This document shows positions 27,571-34,285 of a DNA stretch of 64,000 bases, one piece after another. A program made the translations under genes and the position numbers. A model generated the notes under the pieces. That model was not told the origin of the DNA, searched no databases, and saw only the letters and a list, made by a program, of their open reading frames with translations. The stretch is from the NCBI RefSeq assembly GCF_041601295.1, contig NZ_JBFIII010000001.1:21139-85138 (forward strand), read 5' to 3'. Within the stretch, counting starts at the first letter, position 1; every line of letters begins with the position of its first letter. This DNA is from Immundisolibacter sp. Its GTDB lineage: Bacteria > Pseudomonadota > Gammaproteobacteria > Immundisolibacterales > Immundisolibacteraceae.

Positions 27571-27603
27571 CCGGCGCCTGCCTAGCGGGCGCCGGTTTTT
27601 TTT
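27571..27603 (+). terminator. Rho-independent terminator of aldolase-like operon
   Basis: An 8-bp GC-only stem (CCGGCGCC at 27571-27578 pairing with GGCGCCGG at 27588-27595), a 9-base loop and eight T residues directly after. It sits 38 bases beyond the stop of copy 2 and is the clearest intrinsic terminator in the window. Confidence 0.9.
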
Positions 27604-27649
27604 GCGCGGCTGTGAGGTCGGTTGACGACGTCCCGATCGGTTACCCAGG

Positions 27650-28639
27650 TCAGCTGCTGGGCGGCGTCTGCCACAGGTGACGGCCAACAAGCAGCGCGAA
27701 AGGTAGGCTCCCGGCGAGCAGATTCCAGTAGTAGGTGGCAAAGCGCCAGGCGACCAGTGCTGCGGCCAGCGTGGTAACCGGCAGCCACGGCGCCAGCAGC
27801 CCGCTGAAACCCAGTTCCACCCCTCCGGTGCCGCCTGGCAGCAGGGTGACCTGGCCCGCGCCAAAACTGACCATCTGGGTCAGAAACAGGTAGGACCACT
27901 GCATGGGCTGACCCAGGCCGCGCAGTACCCAGTACAGTACGCTGTAGCGCAGCAGCCAGTGACCCATGCAAAGTAGGTACATCAGCCCCAGGCGCCAGCG
28001 GGCAAGGCCCAGCAACAGGCTGACGCCGGTGCGAAAACGCAGGATCCAGCGCGCCAGCTGGCGCCGACGGGCGACCGAAATGCGCAGATGCCGCAGCGCA
28101 TGCCCCGCGAGCAGCAGTACCCGCCGGTAATCGCGCGCGGTCAACCACAGCAGCATTGCGCCACCCAGCAGCAAGCTGAGCAGGGTGCCAAGCTGCCAAC
28201 CCAGGTGCATTTCGTTCGGGCCGAGTAGCACCAGTGGCGACAGCACGAGCAATGCGGCCAGGAAAAAACTCAGGTCAAGTACCTGATCCAGGGCGTACAT
28301 GGCGGCCGCCTGGCTGCTTGTTACGCCACGCCGGGTCAGTAGGTAGACGTAGGCCAGCAAGCCGCCGCTGCCGGCCGGAGTAGCGTTGGTAGAGAATTCG
28401 ATTGCCAGTACGGTGGCGACCGCCCGCGGATAGCCCAGGCTTCGCCCAAGTCCACCGAGCACAAGCCGCAGGCGCAGTGCGTTGAAGTTCCAGCCGACCG
28501 CCACGCTGCCAAGCGCAAGCACCCACACGTGCAGCGGCAGTGCTGCGAGTTGCGGGAACAGGGCGGTACCGCCAATGAACAGCGGAATGACGGCACTGAG
28601 GACAAGCGCGAAGATGGCGATTAACAGCGCGCGCCTCAT
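27650..28639 (-). CDS. Lysylphosphatidylglycerol synthase TM-like (UPF0104) membrane protein
   Basis: A 329-residue polytopic protein with about eight helices. It matches the flippase-like/UPF0104 family: the early NFNALRLRLVLGGLGR segment, EFSTNATPAGSGGLLAYVYLL in mid-protein (interrupted form: EFSTNATPAGSGG), and the C-terminal LLPGGTGGVELGFSGLL block. The family includes the membrane half of MprF, which moves aminoacyl-phospholipids, and many stand-alone proteins of unknown cargo. The synthase half of MprF is absent. I start at the ATG just before the first helix; the frame continues upstream without conserved sequence. Confidence 0.85.
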   Translation of the reverse strand: MRRALLIAIFALVLSAVIPLFIGGTALFPQLAALPLHVWVLALGSVAVGWNFNALRLRLVLGGLGRSLGYPRAVATVLAIEFSTNATPAGSGGLLAYVYLLTRRGVTSSQAAAMYALDQVLDLSFFLAALLVLSPLVLLGPNEMHLGWQLGTLLSLLLGGAMLLWLTARDYRRVLLLAGHALRHLRISVARRRQLARWILRFRTGVSLLLGLARWRLGLMYLLCMGHWLLRYSVLYWVLRGLGQPMQWSYLFLTQMVSFGAGQVTLLPGGTGGVELGFSGLLAPWLPVTTLAAALVAWRFATYYWNLLAGSLPFALLVGRHLWQTPPSS

Positions 28640-29042
28640 GCCGGTTGCCACAGTGAGCTGTGTTGCATTAATGCGAGCGCACGGGTCAGCACGGTGTGCA
28701 GCCCCGTGATCCGGAAGCTGTGGGCAGTCTTGTGCAGCATGTTGACCCGCAGGTAGCCTTAAGTGCAGTCGCCTGGTGGGCCGATGGCGGTGCCGTGGAG
28801 GCAATTTTTCGCAACATGGCGCTGACTGTTGCGTCTCGGACCGCCCTGGGGTGTCTTGAGCATCATTAGGAGGTCTGGGATATGTCGGCTGGAGTGACTG
28901 TTTCGGGTGGTGGCGAACCGGAATGGTTGTGCCACTATCCAGGGTGGTGCCACTCGATGATTCAGTGACAAGGGCCGTGCCGTTTTATGGGGCCTTCCGA
29001 GCTCGGCGGTGCGGCACCCTAACATACTCAACTGGCGCAGGG
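28640..29042. other. Divergent intergenic region holding one candidate small gene
   Basis: About 400 bases between the UPF0104 gene (minus) and cytochrome b561 (plus). Apart from the candidate 28-codon gene at 28882-28968 I see no recognisable gene or RNA motif. Promoters for both flanking genes are expected here. Confidence 0.5.
28882..28968 (+). CDS. Candidate small protein, 28 residues, strong ribosome site
   Basis: An ATG-to-TGA frame of 28 codons preceded by TTAGGAGGT with 7 bases of spacing, the best Shine-Dalgarno in the window. The peptide has no hydrophobic helix or signal sequence; it is Gly-rich at the start and then has an aromatic/Cys/His cluster, WLCHYPGWCH, near residues 15-24 (two Cys, two His, two Trp). 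That could bind a metal or be a leader peptide for cytochrome b561, which starts 74 bases downstream. No match to a known family was recognised. The ribosome site is the main support for calling it real. Confidence 0.45.
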   Translation: MSAGVTVSGGGEPEWLCHYPGWCHSMIQ

Positions 29043-29750
29043 ATGATGAAGATCAGCGGCGAAACACAGCGGGATCAGGCGGACAACGACGCGAGCGAAG
29101 TGGCAGTGTGGGATTGGCCAGTCCGGCTGTTTCACTGGGCACTGGTGGTGTTGCTGGCCGGTTCATGGGTGAGTGCCGAGGCCGGAGTCGAGTTCATGAC
29201 CTGGCATATGCGCTGCGGCTACGGAGTACTGACGCTGCTGGTTTTCCGCCTGTTGTGGGGCATCTGGGGCAGCGCTAAGGCACGCTTTGGCGACTTCGTG
29301 TACGGACCCCGCGCCGTGGTGGTTTATGTTCGCGCCTGGTTCAGCCGCTCGCCTGTGCACTATCTGGGGCATAACCCTCTTGGGGGCTGGATGGTTGTGG
29401 TGCTACTGCTGATGTTGTTGTTTCAGGTGGCGACTGGCCTGTTCGCGAACGATGACATCTTTAACGAAGGTCCGCTGTACCCGCTGGTCAGTAAGGGTGT
29501 GAGCGATCTTCTGACGACCCTGCACAAGTGGAATTTCAATTTGCTGCTGCTTGCTGTGGCGGCCCACGTCGGCGCCGTGTTGCTGTATTGGTTACGCGGC
29601 GAGAACCTGATCAAAGCGATGTTCACCGGCCGCAAGTCAAACGCTGAGTATTTCGACAAGGCCGGGCCGAGTGCGCCTTTGTGGCTGGCGGCTCTCAGTC
29701 TCGTCGCAGGTGCCGGCGCGGTATGGCTGATGTTGATGCTCGTTGCCTGA
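29043..29750 (+). CDS. Cytochrome b561-family membrane protein
   Basis: A 235-residue di-haem b-type cytochrome of the bacterial b561 / Ni-hydrogenase cytochrome family. It begins with VWDWPVRLFHWALV (first His ligand on helix 1), has TWHMRCGYGVL on helix 2, and HKWNFNLLLLAVAAHVGAVLLYW with two more His on a later helix, then a final C-terminal helix. It moves electrons across or within the inner membrane, normally with a soluble c-type partner. None is adjacent, although the mono-haem protein at 7744-8295 is in the same window. Two adjacent ATGs compete for the start. Confidence 0.92.
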   Translation: MMKISGETQRDQADNDASEVAVWDWPVRLFHWALVVLLAGSWVSAEAGVEFMTWHMRCGYGVLTLLVFRLLWGIWGSAKARFGDFVYGPRAVVVYVRAWFSRSPVHYLGHNPLGGWMVVVLLLMLLFQVATGLFANDDIFNEGPLYPLVSKGVSDLLTTLHKWNFNLLLLAVAAHVGAVLLYWLRGENLIKAMFTGRKSNAEYFDKAGPSAPLWLAALSLVAGAGAVWLMLMLVA

Positions 29751-29830
29751 GACCCTTGGTGGACGTGACGCAGCCGCTTCGGGTAGTGTTAGTGGCTGGT
29801 CCGTTGGCACCGCCAACGATGCCCGACCGC

Positions 29831-29904
29831 GCCCCGGTAGCTCAGGTGGATAGAGCGTCCCCCTCCTAAGGGGAAGGTCACACGTTCGAGTCGTGTTCGG
29901 GGCA
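29831..29904 (+). tRNA. tRNA-Arg (anticodon CCU)
   Basis: A 74-base cloverleaf: a 7-bp acceptor stem GCCCCGG/TCGGGGC with one G-U pair, D-arm GCTC...GAGC, a 5-bp anticodon stem TCCCC/GGGGA around loop CTCCTAA (anticodon CCT), and a T-arm ACACG/CGTGT with TTCGAGT loop. The discriminator base is A and the CCA end is not encoded. It reads AGG codons. Confidence 0.95.
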
Positions 29905-29940
29905 CGCCCCTCTCGTGCCGGCGGATTTCGCACCCTACCC

Positions 29941-30936
29941 ATGTTGTCGCCTTCTGCTACCAGTCTCGCCTTGCTGCGTCTGCTCGCCGACGGTGATTGG
30001 CATTCCGGCGTTCGTCTGGCCGAGCGCGTGGGTGTCAGTCGCGCGGCAGTGTGCAAACAGATCCAGGGCCTTGCCCGTTGGGGGGTGGCGGTACAGACGC
30101 AGCGCCCGGGGGGCTACCGGCTTGATCCCCCATTGCATTTGCTCGATCGAGCGCGCCTGGAACAGGAACTGGCCCGTTGCGATGGGTCGCCCGAAGTCCT
30201 GGAAGTCTTCGATTCCCTGCCGTCGACCAATGGCTATCTCACAGCACGTATTGCGCAGGGGGAAAGCGTTGGTGTCTGCCTGGCCGAACATCAAAGCGCC
30301 GGGCGGGGCCGCCGTGGTCGGGTTTGGCAGTCTCCGTTTGCGCGCAATGTTTATCTGTCCCTGGCCCACCGGTATGAGCTCGGGCCGGCTGCGTTGGCGG
30401 GGCTTAGTCTGGCGGTGGGTGTTGCCTTGGCACAGCTGATCACGGCACGCGGCGTTCCCGGCGTTGGCCTTAAATGGCCAAACGATCTGTTGTGCGATGG
30501 ACATAAACTCGGCGGCATCCTGATCGAACTGCAGGGCGAAACGCAGGGCCCCTGCTGGGTGGTGGTGGGGGTTGGTATTAACGTCAACATGCAGGAGGCC
30601 GACGGCGCCGCGATCGATCAGGCATGGACCAGTCTGGCGCGGATCAACGGCGAACACTGGGACCGTAATGTTTTGGCCGCGCAGTTGACCGGCGCGGTGC
30701 GGCGGGTTCTGGCGCGGTTTCCAGATGAGGGCCTTGGCCCGTGGTTGGCCGCCTATGCTCAGTTCGACACCTTGGCCGATCATCCGGTGCATGTGGACTG
30801 GGCTGGCGAGCGGCTTGCCGGCGTCGCGCGTGGTGTCGATGCCAATGGCGCCTTATTGCTGGAGTGCGCTGGGCGTCGGCGGCCGGTATGGGGCGGCGAG
30901 GTGACAGTCAGGGCCGGGTTTGGACCTCCTATTTGA
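29941..30936 (+). CDS. birA: Biotin--[acetyl-CoA-carboxylase] ligase / biotin operon repressor
   Basis: A 331-residue bifunctional BirA. The N-terminal winged helix (about 1-65, GVSRAAVCKQIQGL recognition helix) binds the biotin operator. The central catalytic domain has STNGYL, the biotinyl-AMP loop GRGRRGRVW near 120-128 and LKWPNDLL, and a small C-terminal domain follows. It attaches biotin to carboxylase carrier proteins. An upstream ATG in frame overlaps the tRNA gene and is rejected. coaX overlaps its 3' end, a common birA-coaX arrangement in gammaproteobacteria lacking type I pantothenate kinase. Confidence 0.96.
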   Translation: MLSPSATSLALLRLLADGDWHSGVRLAERVGVSRAAVCKQIQGLARWGVAVQTQRPGGYRLDPPLHLLDRARLEQELARCDGSPEVLEVFDSLPSTNGYLTARIAQGESVGVCLAEHQSAGRGRRGRVWQSPFARNVYLSLAHRYELGPAALAGLSLAVGVALAQLITARGVPGVGLKWPNDLLCDGHKLGGILIELQGETQGPCWVVVGVGINVNMQEADGAAIDQAWTSLARINGEHWDRNVLAAQLTGAVRRVLARFPDEGLGPWLAAYAQFDTLADHPVHVDWAGERLAGVARGVDANGALLLECAGRRRPVWGGEVTVRAGFGPPI

Positions 30937-31681
30937 TCTTGGCAACAGCCGCCTGAAGTGGGCCGGCTGGGAGCAAGGCGACTTGATACAGCCGGCCGCC
31001 GCTGCGTGGCGGGGTAGGCAGCCGGCCGAGTTCTGTAGCAGCGTGCTCGCGGCGGCCCTATTCCTTCAACCGCCACGCCGGGTGGCCATTGCGGCGGTGG
31101 CGCGGGGCGATGTGTTGTCGGCCCTGAAAACAGCCGTGCGCGCGCGCTGGGGGATCGAGGCCTGGTTGGCCGTACCCACCGCCCGCTGTGGACGGGTCCG
31201 AAACGGTTATTCTGATCCGGCTCAGCTGGGTTTCGACCGCTGGGCGGCGCTGGTCGGGGCCTGGGAGCGCCGGCCCGACACGCCGGCAATCGTGGTCGAT
31301 TGCGGCTCGGCGGTCACAGTGGACGGGTTGCGGGCCGATGGTCAGCACCTTGGGGGCGTTATTTTTCCGGGGCTGGACCTTATGGCGGAAGCGTTTTACG
31401 CGCGCACCGGTCTGGCCGGTGGACAGGCCGCGGGCGGCCGTGACGTGGCGGCGACGTCAACGGCGGACGCCGTGGCGGCCGGTGCATATATGGCTGTTTT
31501 GGGGGGTATCGAACACGCCGTGCGGACGCTGTGCCAACGTCTGCCGGGAAGTGAAATATGGCTTACTGGGGGCGACGCGTCGGCGCTTGCGTCGGTGTTG
31601 TCGCTGCCCGCAACGGTCCAACTGGCGCCGGATTTGGTGTTGGAAGGCCTTGGCCAGATTCTTGCGCGGGAAGGACAATGA
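30920..31681 (+). CDS. coaX: Type III pantothenate kinase
   Basis: A 253-residue enzyme for the first step of coenzyme A synthesis. The N-terminal DLGNSRLKWA is the phosphate-binding loop of the ASKHA fold, and the later DCGSAVTVDGL holds catalytic Asp residues; GGxxF-type metal-free features of type III kinases follow in the LDLMAEAFYARTGLAGG segment (interrupted form). Because the P-loop must be at the very start, translation must begin at the TTG at 30920, inside the end of birA; no in-frame ATG or GTG fits. The SPOR gene overlaps its stop by four bases. Confidence 0.95.
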   Translation: MDLLFDLGNSRLKWAGWEQGDLIQPAAAAWRGRQPAEFCSSVLAAALFLQPPRRVAIAAVARGDVLSALKTAVRARWGIEAWLAVPTARCGRVRNGYSDPAQLGFDRWAALVGAWERRPDTPAIVVDCGSAVTVDGLRADGQHLGGVIFPGLDLMAEAFYARTGLAGGQAAGGRDVAATSTADAVAAGAYMAVLGGIEHAVRTLCQRLPGSEIWLTGGDASALASVLSLPATVQLAPDLVLEGLGQILAREGQ

Positions 31682-32565
31682 AAAAAATATTGTGGTTACT
31701 GCTGATTTTGAACGGTTTGGCGGGCGCGGCCTGGCTGGCGGGTTTCAGCTTGCCGTCCAAGCCCACCGCACAACAGGTGGCGCCGACCCAGGATGCGAAG
31801 CGGCTGCAATTGCTCAGCGAACTGCCGCGGCTGCCCCCGCGCACCGGGGAACTGGGGATTACCTCCGACACCCCCCCGGGCACAGCGGACGACGCCGCGG
31901 TTTCGCAGGCGAGCGGCGAGCCACCCTTGTCCTCGCCAGTCGCCGTGAATTCGGCAGGGTCCGCCGAACCCGCCAGCGCGCCCGCGGAGCCAGCCAACGG
32001 GTCCGAGAGGCCGTCGGTGGTGGCGGTCGTGCCGGGAACGCCCGCCTCCGCACCTGGCGCGAGTCCCGCTGCCGAACCCGCGGCTGCGACGGCAATCACC
32101 GAGCCTTCCAGCGTGCCCGACGCCGGGCCGTTGTGCTATCGGACCGGATTCCTGTCGGGCGACAAGCATGAGGCCGCCGGTGCCAGATTGCGTAAAGCAG
32201 GCGTGAGCGATCTGAAGCTGAGTCAGCGGGGTCGGGCGCAGCCGCGCTATTGGGTGTTCTGGAGTGGTTCGCTTGGCGAAGTCGAGGCCGTCGAGCAGGC
32301 TCTGAAATCAGCGGCGATGCGCGATTGGTACCGATTCCGGGGCAGCGAAGGCGGGGCGGGTATTTCGCTCGGTGTGTTCGGTCAGCGCAGTACCGCCCAG
32401 CAACACCAGCGCAACCTCGCGGCCAAGGGCGTGCAGGCGCAGATTGGCGAGCGTTACGCGCCCCAGGCGCAGCTGCGATGGACTTTCACGGTCGATGCCG
32501 CCGCCGCCGACACGCTCAAGGCCAGCATGCAGCGCCAGGGCGTCAGCCTGGAAATCTGTCCGTGA
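31678..32565 (+). CDS. SPOR-domain cell-envelope protein
   Basis: A 295-residue protein with an N-terminal membrane anchor (about residues 4-22), a long low-complexity Pro/Ala/Ser/Glu-rich region (about 60-150) and a C-terminal SPOR domain beginning near LCYRTGFLSGD and ending at the C-terminus. SPOR domains bind peptidoglycan stripped of stem peptides and often recruit proteins to the division site. The start ATG overlaps the coaX stop, with GGAAGGA upstream. A birA-coaX-SPOR operon order is seen in pseudomonads and relatives. Confidence 0.85.
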   Translation: MKKILWLLLILNGLAGAAWLAGFSLPSKPTAQQVAPTQDAKRLQLLSELPRLPPRTGELGITSDTPPGTADDAAVSQASGEPPLSSPVAVNSAGSAEPASAPAEPANGSERPSVVAVVPGTPASAPGASPAAEPAAATAITEPSSVPDAGPLCYRTGFLSGDKHEAAGARLRKAGVSDLKLSQRGRAQPRYWVFWSGSLGEVEAVEQALKSAAMRDWYRFRGSEGGAGISLGVFGQRSTAQQHQRNLAAKGVQAQIGERYAPQAQLRWTFTVDAAAADTLKASMQRQGVSLEICP

Positions 32566-32825
32566 TCCACGGGGTAATCGCGACTAAAACTGGCCATCGC
32601 CGCGCATAATGGACCCGCTGACGTGGGCAATGCGCTGAGTCAAGGATCTGTGATCGATCCTGGCATGCCCCGGCCACCGGCCGTTACCGGCCGCGAAAGC
32701 GTCGGGTCAGTACCTGCTGGGTAACCCTCGGCGCCAGTCTTGAACCGTCGGTTTTATGGACAATAGATCAGCTTTTTTCTAGCCGACCGCTCGCGTTGGC
32801 AACCACCGACCCAGCCAGCGCCGCC

Positions 32826-34268
32826 ATGACCGAAACCGCCAACCGCTCCGCGGACGATGTCCAGCAGCACCTGCGCGAGGTTCAGGAGTTGCTGGCGCGT
32901 CACCAGCTGGTGGAGAACCTGGTGCACCGGCAGGACATGCCGCGGCACGAACTGGTTCAGAACCTCGTTCACAAGCAGCACGTGGTGGCTCTGCAGGAGC
33001 GCCTGGACAGCCTGCATTCGGCCGATGTCGCGTTCATCCTGGAGTCGCTGCCGCACAATGACCGGCGCTTCGTGTGGGACATGGTCAAGGCCGACCGGGA
33101 CGGCGACATTCTGCTTGAAGTTTCCGACCCGGTACGCGAGTCGCTGATTGAGGCCATGGATGCGGCCGAATTACGCGCCGCAGCACAGTCCCTGGACGCG
33201 GACGAACTGGCAGATCTCGCCCCCGACCTGCCAGCGAAGTTGATCGAGGACCTGTTCCAGACCCTGGGCAGTGCCGAGCGCGAGCAACTGCGGGCGGCCA
33301 TGTCCTATCCGCCCGAATCGGTCGGCGCGCTGATGAATTTCGACATGGTCGGCGTGCGTGAGGACGTCAGCCTGGAGGCGGTGCTGCGCTACCTGCGTCG
33401 CTTCGACGAACTGCCCGATCACACTGACACACTGTATGTGGTTGATCGTGGCGGCAACCTGAAGGGTCTGCTGTCGCTGGAGGCCCTGCTGATCAATGAT
33501 CCGGAGCAGCAGGTGTCGCAGGTGATGCAACGGGAGGGGATTGTTAGCTTCGAGCCGGAGGACGATGCCGGCGAGGCGGCGCAGGCCTTCGAGCGCTACG
33601 ACCTGATTTCCGCCCCGGTGGTGGACGCACAGAAGCGCGTGGTGGGGCGCCTGACCGTGGATGATGTAGTCGATTTCATCCGCGAGGAAAGTGAGGCCGA
33701 GTTGCTGGCGCGCGCCGGTCTGCGCGAGGGCGAGGACATGTTTGCCTCGGTGTGGGACTCGGTCAAGAACCGCTGGTCATGGCTGGCGGTGAATCTGGTG
33801 ACCGCATTCATTGCCTCGCGCGTGATTGGGGTGTTCGAGGGTTCGATCGAAAAGCTGGTGGCGCTGGCCGCCCTGATGCCCATCGTCGCCGGCATCGGCG
33901 GGAATTCCGGCAACCAGACCATCACCATGATCGTGCGCGCCGCCGCCACCGGTCAGGTAGCACCGGAGGCACTCGGCCGTCTGCTCAAGAAGGAGCTGGG
34001 CGTTGCCATGGTCAACGGCCTGCTGTGGGGCAGTTTGCTGGGCGTGTTGGCGTGGGCGCTTTACGGCAGCGTTTCGCTGGGAATGGTGATGACGGCTGCG
34101 ATGACGCTGAACCTGCTGCTCGCAGCCACCGCGGGGGTGGCGATACCGATGCTGCGCATCCGTTTTGGAGCGGACCCGGCACTCGGTGGTTCGGTCATGA
34201 TCACGGCCTTGACCGATTCGGGCGGATTCTTCATTTTTCTTGGCCTGGCGACCTGGTTTTTGCTTTGA
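32826..34268 (+). CDS. mgtE: Magnesium transporter MgtE
   Basis: A 480-residue Mg2+ channel/transporter. The N-terminal cytoplasmic domain contains superhelical repeats; two CBS domains follow (about 160-280, including the VVGRLTVDDVVDFI segment) that gate the channel in response to Mg2+; and five membrane helices fill the C-terminus with the pore motif PIVAGIGGNSGNQ. The first ~55 residues contain a short internal repeat, HQLVENLVHRQ then HELVQNLVHKQ. A TTG 30 bases upstream is possible but the ATG is preferred. It is convergent with glnE, only 17 bases apart. Confidence 0.96.
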   Translation: MTETANRSADDVQQHLREVQELLARHQLVENLVHRQDMPRHELVQNLVHKQHVVALQERLDSLHSADVAFILESLPHNDRRFVWDMVKADRDGDILLEVSDPVRESLIEAMDAAELRAAAQSLDADELADLAPDLPAKLIEDLFQTLGSAEREQLRAAMSYPPESVGALMNFDMVGVREDVSLEAVLRYLRRFDELPDHTDTLYVVDRGGNLKGLLSLEALLINDPEQQVSQVMQREGIVSFEPEDDAGEAAQAFERYDLISAPVVDAQKRVVGRLTVDDVVDFIREESEAELLARAGLREGEDMFASVWDSVKNRWSWLAVNLVTAFIASRVIGVFEGSIEKLVALAALMPIVAGIGGNSGNQTITMIVRAAATGQVAPEALGRLLKKELGVAMVNGLLWGSLLGVLAWALYGSVSLGMVMTAAMTLNLLLAATAGVAIPMLRIRFGADPALGGSVMITALTDSGGFFIFLGLATWFLL

Positions 34269-34285
34269 AACCCGGCGTTCAGGTA

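Noticed and set aside
29831..29941. tRNA-Arg as a phage or island attachment site
   Set aside because: No integrase, no direct repeat of the tRNA 3' end and no change in gene content on either side was seen.
32566..32825. Possible Mg2+ or Mn2+ riboswitch before mgtE
   Set aside because: I looked for M-box or yybP-ykoY-like conserved loops and could not identify them; no structure strong enough to report.
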